A stretch of 64,000 nt of DNA from Staphylococcus equorum (GTDB lineage Bacteria > Bacillota > Bacilli > Staphylococcales > Staphylococcaceae). The stretch spans positions 2,356,001 through 2,420,000 of the forward strand of contig NZ_CP118982.1 in assembly GCF_029024965.1 (NCBI RefSeq). The letters are read 5' to 3'. The translations under genes and the position numbers were made by a program. Each line of letters starts with the position of its first letter. The first letter of the stretch is position 1. The notes beneath the pieces are model-generated. The model had not been told where the DNA came from, did not search any database, and was given only the letters and a program-made list of their open reading frames with translations. Positions 48,557-64,000 of the stretch are shown here, piece by piece.

Positions 48557-49570
48557 CTAATTTATATGTTCTCTTAATATATCTGCTCTTTTTTCATTTA
48601 CTACTCTGTCATCTTCATCATCTAATAAGAATGGCGATTGTATTGCTACCATTAACTCATTAAATTTGAAGTTTTCTAGTTCAATATAGCCTAAATCAAT
48701 ACCGAGTTTCACTTCACTTAATCTCAGTGATGCTTCCTCCATAGATATCAGTCTACTATATTTTAATATTCCTAACGAACGATATACTCGGTCCAATGTT
48801 TCAATGTGATTGTGACGGTTCATACGTTCGCGAATTTGCATTTCTTCATTAATGATTTGTTGTACAACTTCAGTTAAACTTTCGATGATTTCTTCTTCCG
48901 TTTTTCCTAAAGTCAGTTGATTTGAAATTTGATAAATATGGCCATAAACTTGCGAACTTTCACCAAATATTCCTCTTATCGTAAAACCAAATCTGTTAAT
49001 CGTTTGAGCGATGCGATTCATACGCTTCATAATTGTTAAACCAGGTAAATGAAGCATCACGCTCGCACGCATGCCAGTTCCAATGTTTGTCGGACAAGTT
49101 GTTAAATAACCTAATGTTTCATCAAAACTTACATCCAACTCACTATCAAGTGTATCATCTATAGTAGAAGCATTCTCGTACAATGTTTGCAGTGATAAAT
49201 CATTTCCCATAGCTTGAATTCGAATATGATCTTCTTCATTCACCATGATACTCAATGATTCATCATCGTTGAGCAACACTGCTGAGGCAGGTTGTCTGAT
49301 TAATTCAGGACTTATGAGATGTTTCGCAACAAGTTTATACTTGCTTTGCTGATCCATAGTATCTAAGCGTTGCATAAACAAGTCAGGAAGCGCATCCTGT
49401 ACCTCATTAATCACTCTATAACCATCCTGCTCTGACGGAAACATTAATGGATGGACATGATTTTCTAAGTTTCTAGCCAATCGGATTCTTGAAGACATCA
49501 CGACAGGGCTTTCTTCTTTATCGCGCATCCATTCACTCATGTATGCACTAATATCATTATCACTCATCAT
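48557..49570 (-). CDS. mcsB: Protein arginine kinase McsB
   Basis: A 337-aa guanido-kinase-fold enzyme that phosphorylates protein arginines, marking them for ClpCP and inactivating Cts[22 protein letters not shown] and the active-site [20 protein letters not shown] are conserved; it lacks the N-terminal domain of creatine kinases, as expected. It overlaps mcsA by 11 bases. Start is ATG 49570 or the adjacent ATG 49567. Confidence 0.96.
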   Translation of the reverse strand: MMSDNDISAYMSEWMRDKEESPVVMSSRIRLARNLENHVHPLMFPSEQDGYRVINEVQDALPDLFMQRLDTMDQQSKYKLVAKHLISPELIRQPASAVLLNDDESLSIMVNEEDHIRIQAMGNDLSLQTLYENASTIDDTLDSELDVSFDETLGYLTTCPTNIGTGMRASVMLHLPGLTIMKRMNRIAQTINRFGFTIRGIFGESSQVYGHIYQISNQLTLGKTEEEIIESLTEVVQQIINEEMQIRERMNRHNHIETLDRVYRSLGILKYSRLISMEEASLRLSEVKLGIDLGYIELENFKFNELMVAIQSPFLLDDEDDRVVNEKRADILREHIN

Positions 49571-50111
49571 GTTTCACCTCGCCATCGTCTTTCAATGCTT
49601 TAATTTCATCCCGAACAATTGCAGCTTCTTCAAAATTCTGATCTTCAATAAGCTGATTTAAATATGAATTTTTTTCTTCAATTTGTTTTTTTAGTGCTAA
49701 TTTTCTATGCGAAGATCGAGGTGTTTTTCCTGTATGTTCTATTTGACCACCCTGCACACGACGCACAATGTCGACAATGTCATCTTTAAAAGTTGCATAG
49801 CAGTTTGCACAACCAAATTTACCAACATGTGCAATATCTTTTAACGTCATATGACAAGTAGGACATCTTTTTTCTTCTTTAAAAGCAATTTCATCAAAAT
49901 CAATACCATGTTTAGCTGCTAAGTGCTGTAAAATTTGTTTTACCACAAATGCGCCTTCAATATCATCTTGGGATTGTAACTGTTGATTTTGTGTCCAAGG
50001 ATTGCCACCCTGAGCACATGTCGAACAAACCCATTTTTCATTTACACCGTCTTGTCCTTTTACTGCTAATTTAACTTCTGCTTCGTTTAAATGACAATTT
50101 TCGCATAGCAC
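49560..50111 (-). CDS. mcsA: McsB activator McsA
   Basis: A 183-aa protein with four CxxC pairs (CENCH, CSTCA, CPTCH, CANCY) forming two zinc sites, then a UVR motif ([16 protein letters not shown]) at the C-terminus. It binds and activates McsB and responds to metal and oxidative stress. It lies between ctsR and mcsB in the heat-shock operon. Confidence 0.95.
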   Translation of the reverse strand: MLCENCHLNEAEVKLAVKGQDGVNEKWVCSTCAQGGNPWTQNQQLQSQDDIEGAFVVKQILQHLAAKHGIDFDEIAFKEEKRCPTCHMTLKDIAHVGKFGCANCYATFKDDIVDIVRRVQGGQIEHTGKTPRSSHRKLALKKQIEEKNSYLNQLIEDQNFEEAAIVRDEIKALKDDGEVKHDE

Positions 50112-50127
50112 GACTAAACACCTCGCT

Positions 50128-50589
50128 TTAGTAATAATTTATTACAGGTAATAAACGTTTAATAATATTAGCCCGTATAATATCTCTCGATAATACATCC
50201 ATTTTTAATGTTTCTCTATCAATGACAGCATAAATCATTTTTGCTTCACGTTCATTGATATATTTTTTATCTAATAAACCATCTATAATGTAATATGCTT
50301 GTTGCTGAGAAATGGATGGTCCTATTAATTGAAGTAAGTGATTAATGTAACCTGTTTCATCTTTATTTTCAATTTTGGTGATTCGGATGTACCCACCGCC
50401 ACCCCTTTTACTTTCAATTTCATAACCATGTTCATTTGTAAAACGTGTTTTAATTACATAATTCAGTTGAGAAGGCACGCAGTCAAAGCGCTGTGCAATA
50501 TTTGTACGTTGAAGTTCTACAACGTCTTTATTGGTGTCTTCAAATAATTTCTTAATGTACTGTTCTATGATGTCAGACATATTGTGCAT
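50128..50589 (-). CDS. ctsR: Heat-shock repressor CtsR
   Basis: A 153-aa repressor of clp genes. The winged helix-turn-helix ([20 protein letters not shown]) is followed by the conserved glycine-rich wing GGGGYIRI that contacts DNA and acts as thermosensor; the C-terminal domain ([24 protein letters not shown]) is the dimer and McsB target part. The start at 50589 follows AGAGGTG. It heads its own operon, which is autoregulated by two CtsR boxes. Confidence 0.97.
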   Translation of the reverse strand: MHNMSDIIEQYIKKLFEDTNKDVVELQRTNIAQRFDCVPSQLNYVIKTRFTNEHGYEIESKRGGGGYIRITKIENKDETGYINHLLQLIGPSISQQQAYYIIDGLLDKKYINEREAKMIYAVIDRETLKMDVLSRDIIRANIIKRLLPVINYY

Positions 50590-50602
50590 GATTATCACCT
50601 CT

Positions 50603-50652
50603 TTTGACCTTCTTTGACTATATTATATGACCAACTTTGACCTTTTTCAACC
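50603..50652 (-). promoter_or_regulatory. ctsR promoter with two CtsR operators
   Basis: Minus-strand TTGAAA (50645-50650), 17-base spacer, TATAAT (50622-50627). Two heptad repeats match the CtsR box: AGTCAAAGAAGGTCAAA (50619-50603) downstream of the -10 and GGTTGAAAAAGGTCAAA (50652-50636) over the -35. Confidence 0.92.
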
Positions 50653-50744
50653 AATATGATTAAAAAATATTAGTTTAAGGATGTAAGTGCTCTCACTTTT
50701 ATTGTATTATAGGTAGTAAGAAAAAAATAAAAGGGATGAAAAAT

Positions 50745-51959
50745 ATGCATATTATCATCGGTTTAATTGGGATTGTAGTATTTCTTGGGTTAGCCTTTCT
50801 TTTCAGCTCCGACAGAAAAAATGTTCGCTGGCAATATGTTGGGTTATTACTTGTAATACAACTTATCATGGCGTTTATTTTGTTAAAAACACAATTTGGG
50901 ATTACAGTCATTAGTGGTATTTCAGCAGGCTTTAATTACTTATTAGCACAAGCAGCAGAAGGTGTAAATTTCGTATTTGGTGGATTTGAATACATAGATC
51001 CAGAGAATCCTCCATTCTTCTTTAACGTATTATTACCAATTGTTTTCATATCAGCATTAATTGGTATTTTACAATATACTCGTATTTTACCTGTAATTAT
51101 TAATGTCTTAGGTTTAGTTATATCTAAAATTAATGGTATGGGTCGTTTAGAATCATATAACGCTGTTGCAGCAGCAATTTTGGGACAATCAGAAGTATTT
51201 ATTTCGTTGAAAAAGGAACTTGCTCATATTCCAAGTCAACGTCTTTATACTTTAACTGCTTCAGCAATGTCTACCGTGTCTGCATCTATTATCGGTGCTT
51301 ACTTCGCGTTAATTGAACCACGTTTTGTTGTTACAGCAGTCGTGTTAAACCTCTTCGGTGGTTTCATTATTGCTTCTATCATCAACCCTTACAAAGTTGA
51401 TCCAAAAGAAGATAAATTAATTCTTGAAGAAAGTGAAACAAATAAGCAATCCTTCTTCGAAATGTTAGGGGAATACATTTTAGATGGGTTTAAAGTAGCA
51501 GTCATCGTAGGCGCAATGTTAATTGGTTATATTGCTATTATTGCTTTACTAAATGGCTTAGTTAGTGCCATTTTCACTGGTATTTCAGGTGGTAGTATTA
51601 CTTGGGACTTCCAAACACTAATCGGTTTCGTATTTGCACCATTCGCATTCTTAGTAGGTGTGCCATGGAATGAAGCTGTACAAGCTGGTTCTATTATGGC
51701 AACGAAATTATTATCAAATGAATTTGTAGCAATGCAAAGTCTAAGTGAAGTTAAAAACATGAGTGAACACGCAAAAGGTGTTATCTCAGTATTCGTAGTA
51801 TCATTCGCAAACTTTAGTTCTATCGGTATTATCTCTGGCGCAATCAAATCGCTTAACAACGAAAAAGGCGATGTAGTAGCACGATTCGGTATAAAATTAT
51901 TATTCGGTGCTACTTTAGTTTCATTTATTTCTGCAGCCATTGCAGGGTTCTTTATTTAA
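50745..51959 (+). CDS. nupC: Concentrative nucleoside transporter NupC
   Basis: A 404-aa membrane permease of the CNT family, importing nucleosides with protons or sodium. About nine hydrophobic segments are visible; family motifs are GMGRLESYNAVAAAILGQSEVFI and the C-terminal SFANFSSIGIISGAIKSL. The start at 50745 is preferred because AAAAGGG lies 9 bases upstream; an ATG at 50736 overlaps that site. It is single and divergent from ctsR, ending at a bidirectional terminator shared with pdxT. Confidence 0.93.
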   Translation: MHIIIGLIGIVVFLGLAFLFSSDRKNVRWQYVGLLLVIQLIMAFILLKTQFGITVISGISAGFNYLLAQAAEGVNFVFGGFEYIDPENPPFFFNVLLPIVFISALIGILQYTRILPVIINVLGLVISKINGMGRLESYNAVAAAILGQSEVFISLKKELAHIPSQRLYTLTASAMSTVSASIIGAYFALIEPRFVVTAVVLNLFGGFIIASIINPYKVDPKEDKLILEESETNKQSFFEMLGEYILDGFKVAVIVGAMLIGYIAIIALLNGLVSAIFTGISGGSITWDFQTLIGFVFAPFAFLVGVPWNEAVQAGSIMATKLLSNEFVAMQSLSEVKNMSEHAKGVISVFVVSFANFSSIGIISGAIKSLNNEKGDVVARFGIKLLFGATLVSFISAAIAGFFI

Positions 51960-51970
51960 AATTTAATATA

Positions 51971-52010
51971 AAAAAGAGCGATAAGGTATCAACACCTTAT
52001 CGCTCTTTTT
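51971..52010. terminator. Bidirectional terminator between nupC and pdxT
   Basis: AAAAAGAGCGATAAGGT (51971-51987) is perfectly complementary to ACCTTATCGCTCTTTTT (51994-52010), giving T runs in both directions. It touches the pdxT stop codon. Confidence 0.93.
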
Positions 52011-52585
52011 TATACTTTTTCAATTACGGTCGGTTTAACAATCGCTTCAATGAAGTATTGTGTGACTCTATAATCATCCGTTAATTCAGGATGAAATGAA
52101 ACTCCTAAATAACAGCCTTGTTGAACAGCTACAATTTTGTCACCCTCTGTGCTAAGTACACTAGCCTCACCATGCACACTTTCTATATGAGGAGCTCTAA
52201 TAAATACACCTTCAATATCTTTGGCAATTCCTTTCACATCTAACTCACTTTCAAAGCTATCAACTTGTCGGCCAAAAGAATTCCTTTGAACAGTAATATT
52301 CAGTTTATCTAAATAACCTTCTTCGCCAACAATATTCGCTGCTAAGATAATTAAGCCAGCGCAAGTACCAAACATAGGTAATGTGGATTGTTGCAAAACA
52401 TCTTTGAATCCATATAGATTCATTAAGCGTCGTAAGGTAGTAGATTCTCCGCCTGGTATAATCAATCCATCAATGTCATCCAACTGTTCGATACGCTTAA
52501 CTGCTACACCTTCATGACCACTTAGTGCAATATGACGTATATGTTCTCTCACAGCGCCTTGTAAGGCTAAAACACCAATTTTCAT
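52010..52585 (-). CDS. pdxT: Pyridoxal 5'-phosphate synthase glutaminase subunit
   Basis: A 191-aa class I glutaminase feeding ammonia to PdxS. The catalytic Cys is in MFGTCAGLI; the His/Glu pair is in [20 protein letters not shown] holds the oxyanion region. The start at 52585 overlaps the pdxS stop codon. The pdxS-pdxT pair makes PLP from ribose 5-phosphate, glyceraldehyde 3-phosphate and glutamine. Confidence 0.96.
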   Translation of the reverse strand: MKIGVLALQGAVREHIRHIALSGHEGVAVKRIEQLDDIDGLIIPGGESTTLRRLMNLYGFKDVLQQSTLPMFGTCAGLIILAANIVGEEGYLDKLNITVQRNSFGRQVDSFESELDVKGIAKDIEGVFIRAPHIESVHGEASVLSTEGDKIVAVQQGCYLGVSFHPELTDDYRVTQYFIEAIVKPTVIEKV

Positions 52586-52586
52586 A

Positions 52587-53474
52587 TTACCATCCACGCT
52601 CTTGCATACGCTCTTCTAATGATAACTCATTGATATCTAAGCCTTTCATTGCTGTGCCTAATTCTTTAGCTAGACGTCCAATTAGTTCGTAGTCTTGGTA
52701 ATGTGTAGTTGCTTGTACAATTGCTTTAGCAAATTTTTCTGGATCTTCTGATTTAAAAATACCAGATCCTACAAATACTCCGTCTGCACCTAATTCCATC
52801 ATTAAAGCAGCATCTTGAGGCGTTGCTACACCACCAGCTGCAAAATTAACTACTGGTAATTTACCATTTTCTTTAATAGATTTTAAAATTTCGTATGGTG
52901 CACCAATATTTTTAGCCTCAGTCATAATCTCATCGTCATGCATAACTGTTAAACGACTCACTTCTGAATTGACCTGACGCATATGTCTAACTGCTTCTAC
53001 GATGTTCCCAGTACCTGGCTCACCTTTAGTACGTAACATTGCAGCACCTTCACCAACACGGCGTGCAGCTTCACCTAAGTTACGGCAACCACATACAAAT
53101 GGTACAGTGAATGTATCTTTACGTAAATGATACTCTTCATCAGCTGGTGTTAATACTTCAGATTCATCGATATAGTCAACACCCATAGATTCTAATACAC
53201 GAGCTTCAGTTATATGACCAATACGTCCTTTAGCCATAACTGGTATAGAAACAGCATTCATAACTTCTTCTACAATTTTAGGATTAGCCATACGTGCCAC
53301 GCCACCTGCAGCTCTAATGTCAGAAGGCACGCGCTCTAATGCCATTACTGCAACAGCACCTGCATCCTCAGCTATCTTAGCTTGTTCAGCATTTACAACG
53401 TCCATAATGACGCCGCCCTTTTGCATTTCCGCCATTCCTCTTTTAACTCTTTCAGATCCAATTACTTTAGACAT
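52587..53474 (-). CDS. pdxS: Pyridoxal 5'-phosphate synthase subunit PdxS
   Basis: A 295-aa TIM-barrel synthase. [42 protein letters not shown] with an active-site Lys, and [17 protein letters not shown] are hallmark segments. AAAGGGG precedes the ATG. It is divergent from the PdxR regulator and forms one operon with pdxT. Confidence 0.98.
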   Translation of the reverse strand: MSKVIGSERVKRGMAEMQKGGVIMDVVNAEQAKIAEDAGAVAVMALERVPSDIRAAGGVARMANPKIVEEVMNAVSIPVMAKGRIGHITEARVLESMGVDYIDESEVLTPADEEYHLRKDTFTVPFVCGCRNLGEAARRVGEGAAMLRTKGEPGTGNIVEAVRHMRQVNSEVSRLTVMHDDEIMTEAKNIGAPYEILKSIKENGKLPVVNFAAGGVATPQDAALMMELGADGVFVGSGIFKSEDPEKFAKAIVQATTHYQDYELIGRLAKELGTAMKGLDINELSLEERMQERGW

Positions 53475-53516
53475 ATTTACTTAACCCCTTTACTTAGTTG
53501 ATTAAATTCATTTTAA

Positions 53517-53550
53517 AAGATAAACTGGTATTTAAAAAGGGACAATTATA
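53517..53550. promoter_or_regulatory. pdxS/pdxR divergent promoter region
   Basis: On the minus strand TTGTCC (53544-53539), a 16-base spacer and TATCTT (53522-53517) can serve pdxS. The overlapping plus-strand stretch ACTGGTATTTAAAAAGG lies upstream of pdxR, where MocR-type PdxR sites occur. The exact binding repeats are not certain. Confidence 0.5.
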
Positions 53551-53574
53551 GATTAATTTAGGAGGTCAGTTGTA

Positions 53575-54960
53575 ATGACAAAAGAGCATTTATACATCAA
53601 TCTATACGAGAATCTAAAAAAACAAATCATTGAAGGCCAATATAAATCAGGAGATAAATTTCCTTCAAAACGCGCGTTAGGGCAACATTTATCTGTAAGC
53701 AATACAACAATCGAACATGCTTATCAAATCCTATCAGATGAGGGGTACATATTCGCCAAGCCACGATCAGGCTATTTTGTATCTGACGTTGAAACTTTAC
53801 CAATTATTACCAGAGAAATACATGCATCAAACACACATCATGAACAAAATAACGACAATCAAACTCAACAAACATATGAATTTGCCTTTAACTTATCAGA
53901 AATAGATGCAGAATACTTTCCTATGCAACAATTCAGAAAATATGCGCGCGATGCTTTTGAAGATAGCCAATTAAACTTACTACAACATGCAAATCCCAAA
54001 GGAGAATGGACATTACGCCAAGAAATAGCGCATTATTTATTTAATAGTAGAGGCGTAGCATGTCATCCAGAACAAATCATTATTGGTTCTTCTACAGAAC
54101 AACTTATTAATTTAGTGACTGATATATTGAATAAAGGCCGCTTTTTAATTGAAAATCCTAGCTATCCACCCATCAAACAAGTTTTAGACAAAAAACAAAT
54201 TACTTATCTTCAAGTACCTGTGAACAATACAGGAATTGAACTAGAATATTTCAACGAATCTAATAATAATATTGCTTATGTTACACCTTCTCATCAGTTC
54301 CCTACCGGCTATGTGATGAATTTAAAAAAGCGTACTCAACTTATTCATTGGGCACAGCAATTTGAAAATAGATACATTATTGAAGATGATTATGATTCGG
54401 AATTCCGTTACTTTGGAAAGCCTATTCCTGCATTACAAAGTTTAGATACAAAAGATAAAGTCATATATATTAGTACATTCTCAAAATCTTTATTCCCAAG
54501 TTGCAGAGTTGCCTACCTAGTATTACCTAAAAAATTGTTAAAATTATATAATACACTAGAAAATAAAGAAGGTAATACAGTGCCTTCACATATACAAAAA
54601 ATGGTGGCAAGCTTCATGCAGTCAGGTAGTTTTGAGAGACATTTAAATAAAATGAGAAATGTTTATAGAGACAAACTTAAATTTATATTAGATGCACTCA
54701 AACCCTATGAAGAACAATTAGAAATTGATGGTACATTAGCAGGCATGCACTTTACACTAACTGTAAAAAATGGCTTGACTATGACGCAATGTTTAAAAAA
54801 TGCAGAAGAAAACAAATTGAAAATTATTCCTTTTAGTAAATATGATAAATCACAACAATCTGTAAAATTCATTTTAGGTTTTGGTGGTATACCTTTTTCA
54901 CAACTAGAAGGACATACCAATGCACTAATTCGTTCTCTGACAATTTTAAAGCATGACTAA
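53575..54960 (+). CDS. pdxR: MocR/GntR-family regulator of PLP synthesis
   Basis: A 461-aa chimeric regulator. The N-terminal GntR winged helix (YKSGDKFPSKRALGQHLSVSNTTIEHAY, residues 22-49) is fused to a fold-type I aminotransferase domain whose PLP Lys is in STFSKSLFPSCR near residue 307. Such PdxR proteins activate or repress pdxST according to PLP level. It has AGGAGG upstream of the ATG and is divergent from pdxS, which supports the role. Confidence 0.92.
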   Translation: MTKEHLYINLYENLKKQIIEGQYKSGDKFPSKRALGQHLSVSNTTIEHAYQILSDEGYIFAKPRSGYFVSDVETLPIITREIHASNTHHEQNNDNQTQQTYEFAFNLSEIDAEYFPMQQFRKYARDAFEDSQLNLLQHANPKGEWTLRQEIAHYLFNSRGVACHPEQIIIGSSTEQLINLVTDILNKGRFLIENPSYPPIKQVLDKKQITYLQVPVNNTGIELEYFNESNNNIAYVTPSHQFPTGYVMNLKKRTQLIHWAQQFENRYIIEDDYDSEFRYFGKPIPALQSLDTKDKVIYISTFSKSLFPSCRVAYLVLPKKLLKLYNTLENKEGNTVPSHIQKMVASFMQSGSFERHLNKMRNVYRDKLKFILDALKPYEEQLEIDGTLAGMHFTLTVKNGLTMTQCLKNAEENKLKIIPFSKYDKSQQSVKFILGFGGIPFSQLEGHTNALIRSLTILKHD

Positions 54961-54965
54961 TATCT

Positions 54966-55010
54966 AAAGCACTATTTTCTTGCCAGCAAGATTAGTAGTG
55001 CTTATGCAAG
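54966..55010 (+). repeat. Paired-hairpin repeat, copy 7 (half)
   Basis: AAGCACTATT pairs with AGTAGTGCTT around TTGC-CA-GCAA and GATT; the second hairpin is replaced by unrelated AT-rich sequence. It starts 6 bases after the pdxR stop. Confidence 0.7.
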
Positions 55011-55033
55011 TAAAGTATCATTTTTTAATTTAT

Positions 55034-55098
55034 AAAGAACCACTTTTTCGCTTGCGAAATTAGTAGTTCTTATACAAGAGCACCAGCTTTTGTAATCC
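55034..55098 (+). repeat. Paired-hairpin repeat, copy 8
   Basis: AAGAACCACT pairs with AGTAGTTCTT around TTCGC/GCGAA; then ACAAGAGC-ACC-AGCTTTTGT, ending AATCC. Confidence 0.8.
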
Positions 55099-55144
55099 TT
55101 AAATTAAACTCATCTCTATCGGACCATCCTCTCTTTTTTGCGCA

Positions 55145-55167
55145 TAAAAAAAGAGACCTCTCGGTCT
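55145..55167 (-). terminator. Distal rrn terminator (duplicate)
   Basis: GAGACC-TCTC-GGTCTC with a T run on the minus strand. Nearly identical to the terminator at 55563-55585, including about 25 flanking bases. Confidence 0.85.
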
Positions 55168-55190
55168 CGGCTCATCGCATCCTATAATGC

Positions 55191-55317
55191 TGCCTGTAAA
55201 GCCCCACTTCTCAATTTATTGAGTCTAGTGAGACTTACAAATGAGTTAAAACTCATTTGTCTCTTTACCTACTCTTGCGAAACGTAAGTCGGCTACCATC
55301 GACGCTAAGAAGCTTTA
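55191..55317 (-). pseudogene. rrf: Decayed, interrupted 5S rRNA gene
   Basis: Bases 55268-55317 match about 50 bases of the intact 5S (within 55619-55670) with roughly six changes, and GCTGCCTG at 55189-55196 matches its 3' end. Between them sits paired-hairpin copy 9, and the 5' half of the 5S is replaced by copy 10. It is the remnant of a tandem 5S duplication. Confidence 0.8.
55197..55264 (+). repeat. Paired-hairpin repeat, copy 9 (inside the 5S remnant)
   Basis: CCCCACT...AGTGAGACTT with inner CTCAA/TTGAG, then ACAAATGAG-TTAAAA-CTCATTTGT, ending CTC. The stem is better paired in minus-strand RNA because of G-U pairs. Confidence 0.7.
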
Positions 55318-55378
55318 AAGCACTACTTTCTTGCCTGCAAGATTAGTAGTGCTTATGCAAGAGCCACAGCTCTTGTAA
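55317..55378 (+). repeat. Paired-hairpin repeat, copy 10
   Basis: AAGCACTACT pairs perfectly with AGTAGTGCTT around TTGC-CT-GCAA; then GCAAGAGC-CAC-AGCTCTTG, ending TAA. It directly abuts the 5S remnant. Confidence 0.85.
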
Positions 55379-55450
55379 ACACTTAATATTTCCCTTACTC
55401 ACTTACCGCTTGTAAGCTCGTCTCGTCTTTCGCTCAGTTCGTCAGCTTCT

Positions 55451-55515
55451 AAAGAACTACTTCTCAAAATCATTGGGATTAGTAGTTCTTACACATGAGC
55501 TTCAGCTTATGTGCT
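55451..55515 (+). repeat. Paired-hairpin repeat, copy 11
   Basis: AAGAACTACT pairs perfectly with AGTAGTTCTT; the inner loop CTCAAAATCATTGGG is less paired; then ACATGAGC-TTC-AGCTTATGT, ending GCTC. Confidence 0.8.
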
Positions 55516-55562
55516 CATGGCTTAAACAAGCTATTTTTGGAAGTTAAGCTCCTTTTGCGCAC

Positions 55563-55585
55563 AAAAAAAGAGACCTCTCGGTCTC
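55563..55585 (-). terminator. rrn operon terminator
   Basis: GAGACC (55570-55575) pairs with GGTCTC (55580-55585); T7 follows on the minus strand, 23 bases beyond the 5S 3' end. Confidence 0.9.
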
Positions 55586-55607
55586 GGCTCATCGCATCCT
55601 AAATGCT

Positions 55608-55722
55608 GCCTGGCAACGTCCTACTCTTGCGGAACGTAAGTCCGACTACCATCGGCGCTAAGGAGCTTAACTACTGTGTTCGGCACGGGAACAGGTGTGA
55701 CCTCCTTGCCATTGTCACCAGA
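55608..55722 (-). rRNA. rrf: 5S ribosomal RNA
   Basis: A 115-nt 5S rRNA, read on the minus strand from TCTGGTGACAATGGC to GACGTTGCCAGGC. The end sequences pair (CTGG/CCAG) as in all 5S. It is identical in length to the second copy at 60903-61017. Confidence 0.96.
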
Positions 55723-55803
55723 CAATGAACTGTATAAAAAATTATACATTCAAAACTAGATAGTAAGTAAAATTTGATAATGCCAAACAAAACACTTTTA
55801 AAT

Positions 55804-58727
<2,924 letters not shown>

Positions 58728-58919
58728 TTTTCGACCTTCAACACGATAAAATCGGTTGAAAACCTAAAATGTTATTAATCTGTGAGTGTTCTTTCGAACA
58801 CTAGCGATTATTTCTATTTTTTTGAATTCAAGCTTTTTAAAACTCTAATTCACTCGGTTTTGCTTGGTAAAATCATAAATTTTACTTACATATCTAGTTT
58901 TCAATGTACAAATAAAAAA

Positions 58920-58996
<77 letters not shown>

Positions 58997-59089
58997 ATTC
59001 ATTTATAGAATACTCTAATGAGCATTCAAAACTGAATACAATATGTCAATATCATTCCTCTTCATCTTCTCAAGGAAGATGTTCCGAAT

Positions 59090-60652
<1,563 letters not shown>

Positions 60653-60800
60653 TGAATTATGATGTTTGATTAGCTCATAAAATACTAATTTGTGTGTTAT
60701 CTCTAACACGTTTGAACCAACAATTTAATGTTGTGTTCGGAATTAACGTTGACATATTGCAATTCAGTTTTCAATGTTCATTTCTTAATCACAAGACTTA

Positions 60801-60829
60801 ATTCTACAGGTTATGACTTAAAAAGTCAA
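60801..60829 (-). promoter_or_regulatory. rrn promoter
   Basis: Minus-strand TTGACT (60824-60829), 17-base spacer, TAGAAT (60801-60806). It lies about 150 bases upstream of the 16S 5' end, in the short gap between the two operons. Confidence 0.8.
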
Positions 60830-60871
60830 TAACTTTTCGAAATTAATTTTTGTTTTCTTTAATACTTCCAT

Positions 60872-60895
60872 AAAAAAACGACCCAAAGGTCAAAA
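60872..60895 (-). terminator. Terminator of the upstream rrn operon
   Basis: On the minus strand TTTTGACC-TTTG-GGTC is followed by G and T7. It ends the upstream operon only about 40 bases before the next rrn promoter. Confidence 0.85.
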
Positions 60896-60902
60896 TGGAA
60901 TT

Positions 60903-61017
60903 GCCTGGCAACGTCCTACTCTTGCGGAACGTAAGTCCGACTACCATCGGCGCTAAGGAGCTTAACTACTGTGTTCGGCACGGGAACAGGTGTGACCTCC
61001 TTGCCATTGTCACCAGA
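60903..61017 (-). rRNA. rrf: 5S ribosomal RNA (upstream operon)
   Basis: A second 115-nt 5S gene, the same sequence as the copy at 55608-55722. Its flanking spacer up to the 23S gene is also identical. Confidence 0.96.
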
Positions 61018-61098
61018 CAATGAACTGTATAAAAAATTATACATTCAAAACTAGATAGTAAGTAAAATTTGATAATGCCAAACAAAACACTTTTAAAT

Positions 61099-64000
<2,902 letters not shown>

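Overview
The window is a low-GC Firmicutes chromosome segment from the genus Staphylococcus. Gene order and protein sequences in the rpsL-fusA-tuf, rpoBC, rplKAJL, secE-nusG, cysE-cysS, clpC and pdxST blocks match the staphylococcal arrangement. The accessory content suggests a coagulase-negative species, perhaps of the saprophyticus/xylosus group (inference; no species marker was tested).

Bases 1-17,300 are accessory or metabolic. They hold a KDG kinase/KDPG aldolase pair with a divergent LacI regulator and a perfect 18-bp palindrome between them, then an 830-bp stretch without genes. Next come a class A beta-lactamase followed by a CidR-like LysR regulator, an IsaB-like secreted protein and a YdhR-type monooxygenase. 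After these are a sialate O-acetylesterase-like hydrolase, an ornithine-cyclodeaminase-family enzyme with a small membrane protein, a 3-hydroxybutyrate/acetoacetate operon (scoA-scoB-hbdH), two GNAT acetyltransferases, a 964-aa GT2/CDP-glycerol transferase fusion, a membrane protein and kbl.

Bases 17,400-54,960 are conserved core, nearly all on the minus strand: M20 amidohydrolase (+), tuf, fusA, rpsG, rpsL, ybxF, rpoC, rpoB, rsmC-like, rplL, rplJ, rplA, rplK, nusG, secE, rpmG, sigH, rae1, rlmB, mrnC, cysS, cysE, gltX, pinL/yacL, radA, clpC-mcsB-mcsA-ctsR, nupC (+), pdxT-pdxS and pdxR (+). Regulatory elements visible in the sequence include a cysteine T-box before cysE, an L10 leader with attenuator before rplJ, a closed multi-hairpin leader before rplK, and two CtsR boxes on the ctsR promoter.

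Bases 54,961-64,000 hold two ribosomal RNA operons in tandem on the minus strand. One is complete (16S, tRNA-Ile, 23S, 5S). The other, lying upstream of it, is cut by the window edge (23S, 5S). Downstream of the complete operon is a decayed second 5S gene.

The least expected signal is a family of about 65-bp paired-hairpin repeats, with roughly eleven full or partial copies. They sit in three intergenic zones (18.6-19.1 kb, 35.3-35.5 kb, 55.0-55.5 kb) and occur in both orientations. Their stems differ between copies yet remain largely complementary, and one copy interrupts the 5S remnant. Several core genes (rpoB, rpoC, cysE, rplK, radA, rlmB) use TTG or GTG starts that are fixed by their Shine-Dalgarno position.
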